DNA of 64,000 nt from Pomphorhynchus laevis (taxonomy: Eukaryota; Acanthocephala; Palaeacanthocephala; Echinorhynchida; Pomphorhynchidae): contig WNNJ02002721.1 in the NCBI GenBank assembly GCA_012934845.2, forward strand, positions 1-64,000. The letters are read 5' to 3'. Shown here piece by piece: positions 46,768-59,629 of this stretch. A model generated the notes under the pieces. The model was not told the origin of the DNA and did no database searches. It saw nothing but the letters and a program-made list of their open reading frames with translations. The position numbers were made by a program, and so were the translations under genes. Each line of letters starts with the position of its first letter. Position 1 is the first letter of the stretch.

Positions 46768-49700
46768 TAAACTATCGCCTGTTCAACCACTTCTGCGCTG
46801 TCATTCACAGTGCACTTTGTCTGCGTTTGATTGTCATAATGACTACGAAAAGCAAGTGCGAAATTTGCACAGTATAAAAGCGACTTACCGTGGGATCCAG
46901 TTTATTGACTTGATGCTCTACAAAATGTTGCACAAATATTTTCGTGGAAGTAGATACAATTTTCGCAGAAGAATCTAAGTGAACTCTTTCACATTGACCG
47001 TCAGTGGAAAAAATAATCTACGATATTCATCTGATTGTCGTTGCATAAAACGTCGTCAGCAAACTACGGAAATTTTTATCAATACTCAATGCTATTTAAT
47101 CACATTTCAGACGTAGAAGAATCTTACTGCACTTTTGCGTATTTTCCGATTGTAGAAAAAAATGTACGGTTTTATCTGATAGTCGCAAACGGAATTATGT
47201 GATTGTTACATGTCGACAGTCCTACCGAAAATGTGATCAATATTCACTGCTATTTAATCTAATTTTCGACGAAGAAGAATCTGAGTGCACTTGTGCAGAA
47301 TGACCGATTGTGGCAAATAGTTATCTACAATTTTGGCCAATATTCGCAAACGAATATTTGTGTTTGTTGCATAAAACGTCGTCAGCAATACTACGGAAAA
47401 TGCGATAAAGACTCACTGCGATTTAATGAAATTTTTGATGAAGAAAAATCTGAGTACACGCTTTCATTTTGACCAATTGAAGAATCGTTATCTAATATTT
47501 TGGTATGTTGTTCGCCAAGGTAGTTCTGCACATGTTGCATGAAAAATCGTGACCCGTTACCAAGAGAAATATGATCAAAACTCAATGTTATTTGATCAAA
47601 TTACAAACGAAGAATATTTATGTACTATCGCAGAATTCTTTTTGTGAAAAAATTAATCTACAATTTTGCTCTAATTTCTTGAAAATTATTAAAATATGCA
47701 ACATACTGATAAAGTACATTAAGACGAAGCGAAACTAACATTATGTTAGTCGACGGACTTAAGTTGTTTTTTACAATCAGATAAGTCTGAGACGTTCTTT
47801 ACCACCAATCAATAATTATTTAGAGGATATATTACATACGTGACGTGTATATATTATAATCTTCAACTCAACCACTAAAATTCGTATATTATTAATACGG
47901 ATGGTTTTATAACTAGTGATAATCTCGCTTTTGTGTTTTTATGACGCGTACATTCTTTAGTCGTTAATATAATCATTTGATAATATCTGATATGAACACA
48001 TAGATATTCGGGCAAAAAATATATCGATTAAAATATATTATTGGAACCTATTAATATTTTGAATCAAAAAAATATGATGAATTTGACAACTCTCTTGTAA
48101 ATATGAGAAGATAATATGTTTGAAAAATATTTATCATTAGTAAATCTTTAATTGCTGCAATAACCAATAGTTCGAAATATATTTTTAATATTTTCATAAA
48201 CTTAAATGTCTAATTATTTTACACAATTTAAACATTACAAATAATTATTGTAGCTTCAATGCAGAACCTAAACTGTAATTTAAGATTTTTAAAATTTTCG
48301 CCAATATTACGATTAAGATTGAAAACATAATTTACATTTGTATCTTTAAAGTAAAATATTTATTTTGAAAAACATAATAATTTCAGTAAAAATAAATAAA
48401 ATTTTAAATATAATAGAATAATGGCATACGATAAAATGTATTGTCAAAAGGATAAAAAATTTTATGAAATGTGCAAACGCAACAGTACATATCGAGTAAC
48501 AAAGCTAGGACATGTGTATTTGCTTTGATAATAATATTTCGCTGGAAGAACACGCATTTAATTAGCGTGATGTTTTTAACAAATTGACATAAGAAAAGCA
48601 TTATAATTGCAAACTCAGAAAATTATTTATAGGCATTCAGTAGAAAAATTAATTCGCACTCTCAAGTCAACATTTATCTGTTTTCTCTTTAGTAAAATCT
48701 TAAATATTACGTTAATTAATAAATTGCATTTAAAAATTGCATTTGATATTTAATTCCAAGTGTTGTCGAAGTAATTAAAATTACCAGAATTAGATTAATT
48801 TACTTAAGATAATTTTTTAATGGTATACTAATTGTTGTGTATCATTTTATTATCACGTTAGCATTTTCTGTAAAATCATTCTATCAAGAATTCATTTGAA
48901 AAATACGATTCATATGACCGCTATCATAAATGATAAAAATGTACTGAGTTTATAAGACACAACTAACAAAAATATATGCTACCAAACAAAGGATTATCGA
49001 ATGATATATATCGCAATTATGCTGCAAAGTATAATCAAACATGTTTGAGCATTATCACTTCACTATATAGCATTTTACAACTGACGAATCTAATTTTATA
49101 ATTGAAAATTTGAACTAAATATTAATATGACGTATAGAATTTAAGAATTAATATCAAATATAGTGTAAATCAAATAGTGAAAAAAATATTGTGATATTTT
49201 CTTAATATTATTAGGGGATAAACACATTATCCGTTGATTAACTAAGCCCACTGATCCGAAGCTTTTATAGATGAACTCAGCCACAGTCTATATGTATTGC
49301 TGATTACTCTGTAGCGTTTACAAATCACAATTAACGAAAATCTGACTTATATTTTGGCCACAGCTCACGTAGATTAATAAGCATGTAAAACTGTATTAAT
49401 CAAAATATAAAAATCGAATATCTTACCAAGTTATAAACTTTCTATAACAAAACAGAGATTAAATTATAAGAGAAAATGACACACAGAGGACCTAAACGGC
49501 GCTAAAATGCAAACACAACATTGCGTTACTCATTTTCATTCATACGTTTAAAAAGTTAAGTTCTTATCTACACGTGTAGTAGCTAAAGGCGTTTGGCCAT
49601 ATTGGAAAAATAGCGAGCAAGCTACATAATATTATATATTTACTTTTTTTATATATAATTTACATAAATTTATATAATTTATATATTTATATTTAAAAAC

Positions 49701-50506
49701 AAATAAACATATATAATTTAAATTATTTATAATTCAATCAATATAGCACAATGTAGCTATTTGACCAAATTAGGTATTAGCTAGCGTATGAACATATAGT
49801 ACTATTTTTCAAAGACTACTATATTTAAAAAAATACTATCTATTTCAAATATAATATAAAATATAACAAATTTAGCTAAATATTTAATTTAAATATTGTC
49901 TGCTGCTAATTTTAGATAAGCAACTAACTCATGCTAAATGCTAAAATAAATATAACGATATTTAAAAGCATATCAGTACAGTTTTGGTTCCCAGATAAAA
50001 GAACTAAGATAATATGACATTTATTAAATAAGCAACCGAAGCCATTCAAATTTCCACAAAACAACTATTTTTACAATTCCAATTATTATGCATGAACCTT
50101 TTTTGGCAAAAAAAGTAAATTTCTATCTGCTGTAAGGTTTGTTTTTATCAAAATTTGTATTAATAGTATACAAGAATATTTAATATTCTTACATTACGTA
50201 AATCATGTATTTGCCGAGCAATAATAACAGAGAATACACAATGTCAAATTTTAATATATCTGAGACCGACACAATAAGCCGGACGCGAAAGAATGACTAA
50301 TGCCGTTTCGTCATTATTTCGCGTTTTGCTTATATGATTACTAAATAATTAAATACAATCGTCGCGCACCTTCCCTATTTCTAAAAACACAGGCACCTGA
50401 CTCTGTAAGGCAGTATCACAGTCGTTTACTCTTCCAAATAATAATATCCGATAGCAATTTTAAACTTATATCATCACATTCGTAGAAAATAATCTCAAAA
50501 GGACGC
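46768..50506. repeat. 3.74 kb array, unit 3 (3739 bp)
   Basis: Shares with unit 4 a GAA deletion near 47610, CTCGCTTTTGTG and GGGCAAAAAA, marking units 3 and 4 as sisters. Confidence 0.93.
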
Positions 50507-53500
50507 TAAACTATCGCCTGTTCAACCACTTCTGCGCTGTCATTCACAGTGCACTTTGTCTGCGTTTGATTGTCATAATGACTACGAAAAGCAAGTGCGA
50601 AATTTGCACAGTATAAAAGCGACTTACCGTGGGATCCAGTTTATTGACTTGATGCTCTACAAAATGTTGCACAAATATTTTCGTGGAAGTAGATACAATT
50701 TTCGCAGAAGAATCTAAGTGAACTCTTTCACATTGACCGTCAGTGGAAAAAATAATCTACGATATTCATCTGATTGTCGTTGCATAAAACGTCGTCAGCA
50801 AACTACGGAAATTTTTATCAATACTCAATGCTATTTAATCACATTTCAGACGTAGAAGAATCTTACTGCACTTTTGCGTATTTTCCGATTGTAGAAAAAA
50901 ATGTACGGTTTTATCTGATAGTCGCAAACGGAATTATGTGATTGTTACATGTCGACAGTCCTACCGAAAATGTGATCAATATTCACTGCTATTTAATCTA
51001 ATTTTCGACGAAGAAGAATCTGAGTGCACTTGTGCAGAATGACCGATTGTGGCAAATAGTTATCTACAATTTTGGCCAATATTCGCAAACGAATATTTGT
51101 GTTTGTTGCATAAAACGTCGTCAGCAATACTACGGAAAATGCGATAAAGACTCACTGCGATTTAATGAAATTTTTGATGAAGAAAAATCTGAGTACACGC
51201 TTTCATTTTGACCAATTGAAGAATCGTTATCTAATATTTTGGTATGTTGTTCGCCAAGGTAGTTCTGCACATGTTGCATGAAAAATCGTGACCCGTTACC
51301 AAGAGAAATATGATCAAAACTCAATGTTATTTGATCAAATTACAAACGAAGAATATTTATGTACTATCGCAGAATTCTTTTTGTGAAAAAATTAATCTAC
51401 AATTTTGATCTAATTTCTTGAAAATTATTAAAATATGCAACATACTGATAAAGTACATTAAGACGAAGCGAAACTAACATTATGTTAGTCGACGGACTTA
51501 AGTTGTTTTTTACAATCAGATAAGTCTGAGACGTTCTTTACCACCAATCAATAATTATTTAGAGGATATATTACATACGTGACGTGTATATATTATAATC
51601 TTCAACTCAACCACTAAAATTCGTATATTATTAATACGGATGGTTTTATAACTAGTGATAATCTCGCTTTTGTGTTTTTATGACGCGTACATTCTTTAGT
51701 CGTTAATATAATCATTTGATAATATCTGATATGAACACATAGATATTCGGGCAAAAAATATATCGATTAAAATATATTATTGGAACCTATTAATATTTTG
51801 AATCAAAAAAATATGAGGAATTTGACAACTCTCTTGTAAATATGAGAAGATAATATGTTTGAAAAATATTTATCATTAGTAAATCTTTAATTGCTGCAAT
51901 AACCAATAGTTCGAAATATATTTTTAATATTTTCATAAACTTAAATGTCTAATTATATTACACAATTTAAACATTACAAATAATTATTGTAGCTTCAATG
52001 CAGAACCAAAACTGTAATTTAAGATTTTAAAAATTTTCGCCAATATTACGATTAAGATTGAAAACATAATTTACATTTGTATCTTTAAAGTAAAATATTT
52101 ATTTTGAAAAACATAATAATTTCAGTAAAAATAAATAAAATTTTAAATATAATAGAATAATGGCATACGATAAAATGTATTGTCAAAAGGATAAAAAATT
52201 TTATGAAATGTGCAAACGCAACAGTACATATCGAGTAACAAAGCTAGGACATGTGTATTTGCTTTGATAATAATATTTCGCTGGAAGAACACGCATTTAA
52301 TTAGCGTGATGTTTTTAACAAATTGACATAAGAAAAGCATTATAATTGCAAACTCAGAAAATTATTTATAGGCATTCAGTAGAAAAATTAATTCGCACTC
52401 TCAAGTCAACATTTATCTGTTTTCTCTTTAGTAAAATCTTAAATATTACGTTAATTAATAAATTGCATTTAAAAATTGCATTTGATATTTAATTCCAAGT
52501 GTTGTCGAAGTAATTAAAATTACCAGAATTAGATTAATTTACTTAAGATAATTTTTTAATGGTATACTAATTGTTGTGTATCATTTTATTATCACGTTAG
52601 CATTTTCTGTAAAATCATTCTATCAAGAATTCATTTGAAAAATACGATTCATATGACCGCTATCATAAATGATAAAAATGTACTGAGTTTATAAGACACA
52701 ACTAACAAAAATATATGCTACCAAACAAAGGATTATCGAATGATATATATCGCAATTATGCTGCAAAGTATAATCAAACATGTTTGAGCATTATCACTTC
52801 ACTATATAGCATTTTACAACTGACGAATCTAATTTTATAATTGAAAATTTGAACTAAATATTAATATGACGTATAGAATTTAAGAATTAATATCAAATAT
52901 AGTGTAAATCAAATAGTGAAAAAAATATTGTGATATTTTCTTAATATTATTAGGGGATAAACACATTATCCGTTGATTAACTAAGCCCACTGATCCGAAG
53001 CTTTTATAGATGAACTCAGCCACAGTCTATATGTATTGCTGATTACTCTGTAGCGTTTACAAATCACAATTAACGAAAATCTGACTTATATTTTGGCCAC
53101 AGCTCACGTAGATTAATAAGCATGTAAAACTGTATTAATCAAAATATAAAAATCGAATATCTTACCAAGTTATAAACTTTCTATAACAAAACAGAGATTA
53201 AATTATAAGAGAAAATGACACACAGAGGACCTAAACGGCGCTAAAATGCAAACACAACATTGCGTTACTCATTTTCATTCATACGTTTAAAAAGTTAAGT
53301 TCTTATCTACACGTGTAGTAGCTAAAGGCGTTTGGCCTTATTGGAAAAATAGCGAGCAAGCTACATAATATTATATATTTACTTTTTTTATATATAATTT
53401 ACATAAATTTATATAATTTATATATTTATATTTAAAAACAAAAACACATATATAATTTAAATTATTTATAATTCAATCAATATAGCACAATGTAGCTATT

Positions 53501-54245
53501 TGACCAAATTAGGTATTAGCTAGCGTATGAACATATAGTACTATTTTTCAAAGACTACTATATTTAAAAAAATACTATCTATTTCAAATATAATATAAAA
53601 TATAACAAATTTAGCTAAATATTTAATTTAAATATTGTCTGCTGCTAATTTTAGATAAGCAACTAACTCATGCTAAATGCTAAAATAAATATAACGATAT
53701 TTAAAAGCATATCAGTACAGTTTTGGTTCCCAGATTAAAGAACTAAGATAATATGACATTTATTAAATAAGCAACCGAAGCCATTCAAATTTCCACAAAA
53801 CAACTATTTTTACAATTCCAATTATTATGCATGAACCTTTTTTGGCAAAAAAAGTAAATTTCTATCTGCTGTAAGGTTTGTTTTTATCAAAATTTGTATT
53901 AATAGTATACAAGAATATTTAATATTCTTACATTACCTAAATCATGTATTTGCCGAGCAATAATAACAGAGAATACACAATGTCAAATTTTAATATATCT
54001 GAGACCGACACAATAAGCCGGACGCGAAAGAATGACTAATGCCGTTTCGTCATTATTTCGCGTTTTGCTTATATGATTACTAAATAATTAAATACAATCG
54101 TCGCGCACCTTCCCTATTTCTAAAAACACAGGCACCTGACTCTGTAAGGCAGTATCACAGTCGTTTACTCTTCCAAATAATAATATCCGATAGCAATTTT
54201 AAACTTATATCATCACATTCGTAGAAAATAATCTCAAAAGGACGC
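50507..54245. repeat. 3.74 kb array, unit 4 (3739 bp)
   Basis: Sister of unit 3, with a few private changes (for example GCAGAACCAAAACTG near 52001). Confidence 0.93.
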
Positions 54246-54640
54246 TAAACTATCGCCTGTTCAACCACTTCTGCGCTGTCATTCACAGTGCACTTTGTCT
54301 GCGTTTGATTGTCATAATGACTACGAAAAGCAAGTGCGAAATTTGCACAGTATAAAAGCGACTTACCGTGGGATCCAGTTTATTGACTTGATGCTCTACA
54401 AAATGTTGCACAAATATTTTCGTGGAAGTAGATACAATTTTCGCAGAAGAATCTAAGTGAACTCTTTCACATTGACCGTCAGTGGAAAAAATAATCTACG
54501 ATATTCATCTGATTGTCGTTGCATAAAACGTCGTCAGCAAACTACGGAAATTTTTATCAATACTCAATGCTATTTAATCACATTTCAGACGTAGAAGAAT
54601 CTTACTGCACTTTTGCGTATTTTCCGATTGTAGGAAAAAA
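54246..54640. repeat. 3.74 kb array, truncated unit 5
   Basis: Only the first ~395 bp, ending inside the second subrepeat, where sequence switches to unrelated AT-rich DNA after TTTTCCGATTGTAG. Confidence 0.92.
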
Positions 54641-55857
54641 TTGTACTATATCTTTCTTTTATACTAAGCATTTTTAATTATTCTGATTTTTAAGTTGATT
54701 ATTGTTTTAAGAAAGAAGTGATATTTTCGAATTTAGATATCTTTACCGCATTAGCGTAATATTCGCGTTCTCGTCCAACATTTATATACACTGTTTTATT
54801 GCCATTCCTTTTATCTCGTAATTTAATTGGATGTTTTTTGATAACTACACTTTCTTATCCAGAATAAAATATGATTAGTCTTAAAAATTTTTAATTTAAA
54901 TGTTCAGCATACATCAACCATTAATGTTTTCTTTTTCGTAGCTTGTAAGTAGATATCGTATATTTGAATGTATAATGTTTATGATTCAATTAAAGCGATG
55001 TTATGCACAATTTCATTCAATTCATATCAATTTCAATAATCAATATTATCTTTGTTATATAAAATAATAAGATAATTAATATTATCTTATTTATTATCTG
55101 CGATATAAATTTGAGAATAGTGAAAATAGAAAAAGATGAACGTGGAAATTGGAATAAATTGTAAAAATGGTAACATAATTAGAGTAATCTTAATCAGATG
55201 TCCCGGGATCGTTGATCTGGTAAGGATAATATTGTCAGCTTTCTTTGTACTATTTAAGAAATTTCGACGAATTATACTTCATATCATCATTGTCTTTCAA
55301 GTGTCATCAAATTGTCACATTGTATGCATTGCGCAATTTTAAGTATTCACTGCATATTGTTTGTCAATATATCAAATAATTGTATGAAATTTAATATTAT
55401 AAAGGCTATATCAGGTGATCCAAAATTGATAATTTGCATTATGTCACGTCAGAAAGTATATAAATGTCTAACATAAAATAATTTGTAAAATCAACTTATA
55501 TTTTAAGTCATGTTAACGTTTTGTTTTCCTACTCTAAAATGAATAAGAACATATTAGTTTAGACAATCAAAATTTTCCTGAACAACATTATCAATCCATA
55601 TTTCTAATCTGGCTGTCTATTTCTTCAGGATTTTATTTTTATAAACTATTTTTAGTTTTAAATATTTTAAATAAATAAAAATTCTTAGTTTTATTAAATA
55701 TATAAATATGAAACGGATGAAGTTTTGTTTTATTAATTTTAACGAATTTGTAGCATTGATTATACAATTTAATTTGCCAAATTATTTTTTATTTGTATCA
55801 TTATAATAAATTCTATAATTTTTTTCTCGATTTTTAAATTAAAAACAATGAAATTTA
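54641..55857. other. AT-rich spacer without recognised gene
   Basis: Follows the broken end of the 3.74 kb array. A 68-codon open frame at 55136-55342 (plus) has no recognisable similarity. Confidence 0.5.
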
Positions 55858-56835
55858 TACATAGTTTTCAATCAAGTTTAGAATGTGAGCAATGTCATGT
55901 CTTCGGCCGCATTCAAAGAATGCGGGGGTTGCCACCCCTGCAATAGTCGCACTGATCCGCAGCATGAGCCAGAGCGATGACCGCTTGTCGCCAGTCGTCC
56001 GATCCAGCCTATTTCCCAGCATCCCGATGAACAACGCTGAGCTAGAGCCTACAACACTAAACATCTCGATCGCCACTGGTACGAACTCGTAATCGCTGGT
56101 ATCGATATCTCTGTATTTTGATCTTTTTATCGGCATTTTGTCACTAGCGAAGACACTGTCTTCTGTCATAGCTCAAGATGGGTAGTCGGCGCCACGAATA
56201 TATCCTTGATATGTCAATCGGTTCCAACCTTGAAGGCACGTCAACTGCTGCAAGGGCTATTCGAATTATCTCGTTTACGCTGGTGTGACGGATGTGTCTG
56301 GTCATTGTGTGACGGCAATCTAGCTGGTGCGTACTTCCGCGACTCACTTCTTCTTCGCAGATGCAAGTAAAGGTTTGTCTTAAGAGGACCCCAAGTCTCA
56401 GTTTTACTGCTATCAACAAAGATTAATCATCAACACGATTGCCAACAGCTGTGATAGACAACGCCTCCATAAATGCGCTAGTTCATATCGTCGACACTGC
56501 TAACAACCTACTACGCATTTCCGGTGTCTCGGCGTCCTGTAATAAACGGTCGGAGATCTCACTGTAAAATTCGACAGTTAATTGTTTATGGATAGACGGA
56601 TCCAATGGAGTGGTGGTACTGTACTAAACGATTCAATGAGATGTAGCATCGTGGTAATCGTCGCTTAGCGAAGTTAAATCAATAAGACTACTTCTAAAAA
56701 TTAGTCTCCGAATCAAATCGTTACCCCCTTTAACCAACGAACAGTAAGCTAGGATCGCAATCTCTCGGCTTGTTGGATTCCCAGCCCACCAAGCGATACT
56801 GCCAAAGAAGCTAACGTCAACGTTTCATAATGCAG
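55858..56835 (-). pseudogene. C-terminal domain of the split retroelement
   Basis: Minus-strand pieces, in order: VDVSFFGSIAWWAGNP (about 56820), ALSITAVGNRVDD (about 56455), AVKLRLGVLL, DCRHTMTRHIRHTSVNE, ALAAVDVPSRLEPIDISR (56419-56200), KRSKYRDIDTSDYEFVPVAI, LGNRLDRTTGDKRSSLWLM and a TAG near 55860. This matches a recurrent retroelement C-terminus with Cys/His residues and a conserved 'LND-I-RAL--A-VPS-LEP ... KRPDG ... WD-T' segment of restriction-endonuclease appearance. The KRPDG...WD part is garbled here. Two long frames (56419-56144 and 56169-55855) and several stops show a dead copy. Confidence 0.65.
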
Positions 56836-58497
56836 CTCGATATTTAAGAAAATGCCCATAACTGGGTACCTTTAAGGGTACCCATATTCTTGGCGATACC
56901 CTCGATATTATTGCCATACCTTCGCGCCTTGCCTTGTCGTCTTCATTGTGCATATCTGATCCTGCTCTATATGACCACTTCCTTGTTACATGTTCTCTCC
57001 CTTTGTTAAAAATCAATATTTCTGCAAAAATTATCTCTTGCGTTCTTGGAAATTCCTCGACTTTTCCCTTCTTCGCTCTCATATTAACCGCTCTCCGTTA
57101 ATGTATCTTTATTCTATCTACCAATCCACCCAATTACTTATGTACCCTCTTTAACAATGTATTTTGTTCTATCCTCAATGAAATTCTTCCCCTTAAAACT
57201 TTTGTTCAATCACGTCACTATCGTGCAACATGGTTCGACTCTGAGTGTGTGACTTCAAAACGCCTTCTGCGTCGTTCTTTCAGAACTTAGCATCGTTATC
57301 TCAGACTATTTTCAGAACTTGACTCACCCGACACATTCGTTTATCGTAACCAATTATTTACTCTTCATCGTTCGCATAGGCAACTTCTGTGTTCTAAGGA
57401 AGATAGATTTTGCAAAACAAACTGGCTTCCGTTGATGGATCTCGAACTAAATAGAAAACTCTCAATTCTCTAGTTTTCGTTCCTCTGTCACCTCCACTAT
57501 TGATCCTTCTCAATTCTCCAATTACCCAATCTCAAAAATTATTTCTCTAATCGATGCGATCATAGTTCTTCCACAAACTTCTTGTATCTCGTCTATTCGT
57601 ATCCCTGAGCTCTTTCACATACTTGCGATATCTGAAGATTAGATATTTTGTCTTCTTATTTGGTTAACTTGTAAGTCCTCTCATGCCGATCCCATCCCTA
57701 CTCGAATTATCAAATTGTTGTCAACAGACTTTAGACATTTCCATACCAGCATCTTTAACTCGTCAATCGTGAATGGAATATTTCCTGTTCTTTGGAAAAC
57801 GTCCATTGTTCGTCCCCTACTTAAAAAGCCCTCTCTTGACCCCTCTCTTCCTTCATCTTATCGCCCAATATCAATTCTACCAACCTTATCTAAAATTCTT
57901 GAACACCTTGTCTTAGATCAGATAAACAAGTATCTCTCTTCATCGCAGCTTTACCCTTCTTTTCAATCTGTTTTCCGCCCCAATCACTCCACCGAACTAG
58001 CATGCCATAAATTATTTTCTGATCTGCTATTGGCTTGCGACAAAGGACTGATGTAGCATCCTTTTTCGACTTCATAAATACGATAATATCTTCTCCTATT
58101 TATCGAAACTTGGATGGCTAAGTATTGAATATCGCGTTCGTTTTCGTCTGCTTTGCCTGACTTATCGCCTTCTCCATTGTAATTCTCCTTCTTATCTTTA
58201 TCTGCCAACTCTAAGTGAATCTCGCTATCTTTCTACTCACCTACGTTCATGTGCTTCTCTTCTGCTACACGTACCTATTCACTCAACCAACTTCGCCGTC
58301 GATCCCTACATATCGCTGCTCCTCTCCTTTGAAATTCCCTACATGATCATTTGCGATCTTTATCCTCACTCCAATTTTTCAAAAAGCAACTATATCAATG
58401 CTACTAAACGAGTAACTTTTTTCAATCTGTTTCGCTTTTGTGGGTTTGTAAGCACACAGTCTGTGTGCATTTGATACATTAAAAAGCTTACATTGGT
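56836..58497 (+). mobile_element. LINE-A copy 2: 5'-truncated, with internal deletion
   Basis: Begins within the endonuclease (THILGDTLDIIAIPS, then SDPALYDHFLV, matching THILGGALDIIDV and TDPGLSDHFLV of copy 1). It continues through the linker (TWFDSEC) and the reverse transcriptase at 57715-58056 (VRPLLKKPSLDPSLPSSYRP, VFRPNHSTELA). About 750-800 bp matching 7180-7970 of copy 1, including the YADD box, are deleted at about 58060-58090. The C-terminal part (LLCLTYRLLHCNSPSYLYLP) and 3' UTR with hairpin follow. Many stops. It is inserted antiparallel into the split retroelement. Confidence 0.85.
58452..58468 (+). promoter_or_regulatory. LINE-A copy 2 3' hairpin
   Basis: GCACACA / GTC / TGTGTGC, a perfect 7-bp stem. 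Relative to 8323-8339 two base pairs differ (G-C to A-T and T-A to C-G), each compensated on the other side. Confidence 0.7.
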
Positions 58498-58499
58498 TT

Positions 58500-58636
58500 A
58501 AAGACAAACTCATCATCTGCGCCATTTCATTAACTGCGAGACAAAACAAGAGTGGGCCAAGTGGATCGCCCTGCTGAACTTCGTGGCTGGATGATAAAAT
58601 CTCGTTCTCGAAAAACAGATGACTTGGCTTGTTGTA
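58500..58636 (-). pseudogene. Reverse-transcriptase fragment of the split retroelement
   Basis: Minus strand reads CYNKPSHLFFENEILSSSH followed by EVQQGDPLGPLLFCLAVN and EMAQMMSLS. The QQGDPLGPLLF box is the reverse-transcriptase motif just before the YADD box. The fragment stops where the LINE-A 3' end begins, at about 58498. Confidence 0.8.
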
Positions 58637-58640
58637 ACAT

Positions 58641-58969
58641 AATCATCAGGAGTATTTAATTATTTAATATTTCGAAAAATTTTAGGGATCACGGTAAATT
58701 AAATAATTTTTCCTGTAATACAACAACGATAGTCGAATTTTCGCGAAAAAAAGAAACCTGAAAAATGCATGCCGTGTTTATTATAATTTGAAATTTTGGA
58801 GTAGGATAAATAAGCACTACTATATGTTTAAATTTCGTTCGATGCGAGCAAAATATAAACTGGTATATTGATCCTGCTGCAAAATTCCAAATAAAAAATG
58901 ACCTTTTATAAGTTATTTTTAATTTATTATAATATTAAATTTAATATTAATTATTAACGTTCAAACAAT
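58641..58969. other. AT-rich spacer, nothing recognised
   Basis: Lies between the split retroelement and the inverted Penelope tail. No frame or repeat of note. Confidence 0.45.
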
Positions 58970-59160
58970 TCAAATCAGCTAACTGAGTCTACATATTTAA
59001 TAAAATAATTATAATTATAAAATGTAAAAAACATAATAATAATGCTAAATCAAAATTTAATAATTAAATAATAAAATAAATAATTGTTTTTAGATTTTCA
59101 ATAATTTAAATCAAGTTAAAATAAAAAATTGAAATTAAAATAAAAGTCAATTTTTTATAA
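58970..59160 (-). repeat. Dispersed Penelope tail, copy 3, inverted
   Basis: TCAAATCAGCTAACTGAGTC starts the reverse complement of the tails at 9446-9713 and 37744-37974. It is closest to copy 2 (shared ATTTTAACTTGAT-TAAATTAT and GAAAATCTAAAAACAA in reverse). The outer 5' part of the tail is missing. Confidence 0.75.
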
Positions 59161-59629
59161 TTTCCTTTTTCTATTATTCACGATGTTAAAACGCCTTGAA
59201 CAATTTAAGAGCCGATCGAACGTATCATTGGACAATAATGTTAATTATAATAATTATAATGTTAGTTATTTTTAATTTACTACAACACACTTGTAAAAAT
59301 GGTTACTATTTCTAGATTTGATTTTAAATACCAAGAACGATATTGAATGAAATACATCTTTGTGGATGTACAAAGTAAAATGTTTTTGTAACTGATAATT
59401 AAGTGCTTGCTGTCAAGATCTTCATTTATTACTAGAAAATGCTTTTAAAATAATTTTTAAAAGTAAAAATATTAAAGTGCATATTAAATATAACATTTTA
59501 ATTTTTTAAGGTAATATTCACATTCATTTGCGCTACTTTATTTATCCTTTAAGTAGATTCATTGCTTGTAAATCTTATTATTTCTCTGTTGTGATTTATG
59601 TTGATAAAATATATATATGGTGAAACAAA
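59161..59629. other. AT-rich spacer, nothing recognised
   Basis: No gene, RNA or repeat that I can support. Confidence 0.45.

Larger units (their letters stand above)
39203..54640. repeat. Tandem array of ~3.74 kb units, four full and one partial
   Basis: Measured from the shared block TAAACTATCGCCTGTTC, units begin at 39225, 43027, 46768, 50507 and 54246: lengths 3802, 3741, 3739 and 3739 bp, then about 395 bp. Units look nearly identical by eye, so amplification or homogenisation is recent. Each contains, in order, a ~105-bp GC-richer block ending in TATAAAAG, five degenerate ~150-170 bp subrepeats, long AT-rich sequence, and a 15-bp-stem hairpin. Repeated 64- and 65-codon minus-strand frames are present in each unit but look accidental. 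It shows no similarity to the 165 bp satellite. I do not recognise a gene in it. Confidence 0.95.
55858..58640 (-). mobile_element. Retroelement with restriction-like-endonuclease type C-terminus, split by a LINE
   Basis: Two minus-strand pieces of one retroelement type flank a plus-strand LINE-A copy: a reverse-transcriptase fragment (58636-58500) and the C-terminal region (56835-55858). Intact relatives of this type that I recall from invertebrate genomes have the GVQQGDPLGPLLF box a few hundred residues before the C-terminal region, so roughly 600 bp seem to be missing at the insertion point. The class name is uncertain; I did not recover enough to place it. Confidence 0.65.

Noticed and set aside
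55136-55342. 68-codon plus-strand frame
   Set aside because: Hydrophobic but short, in AT-rich spacer, without similarity to anything known to me.
57890-58208. Minus-strand frames of 61 and 74 codons rich in Lys/Glu
   Set aside because: They are the antisense of pyrimidine-rich LINE-A coding sequence.
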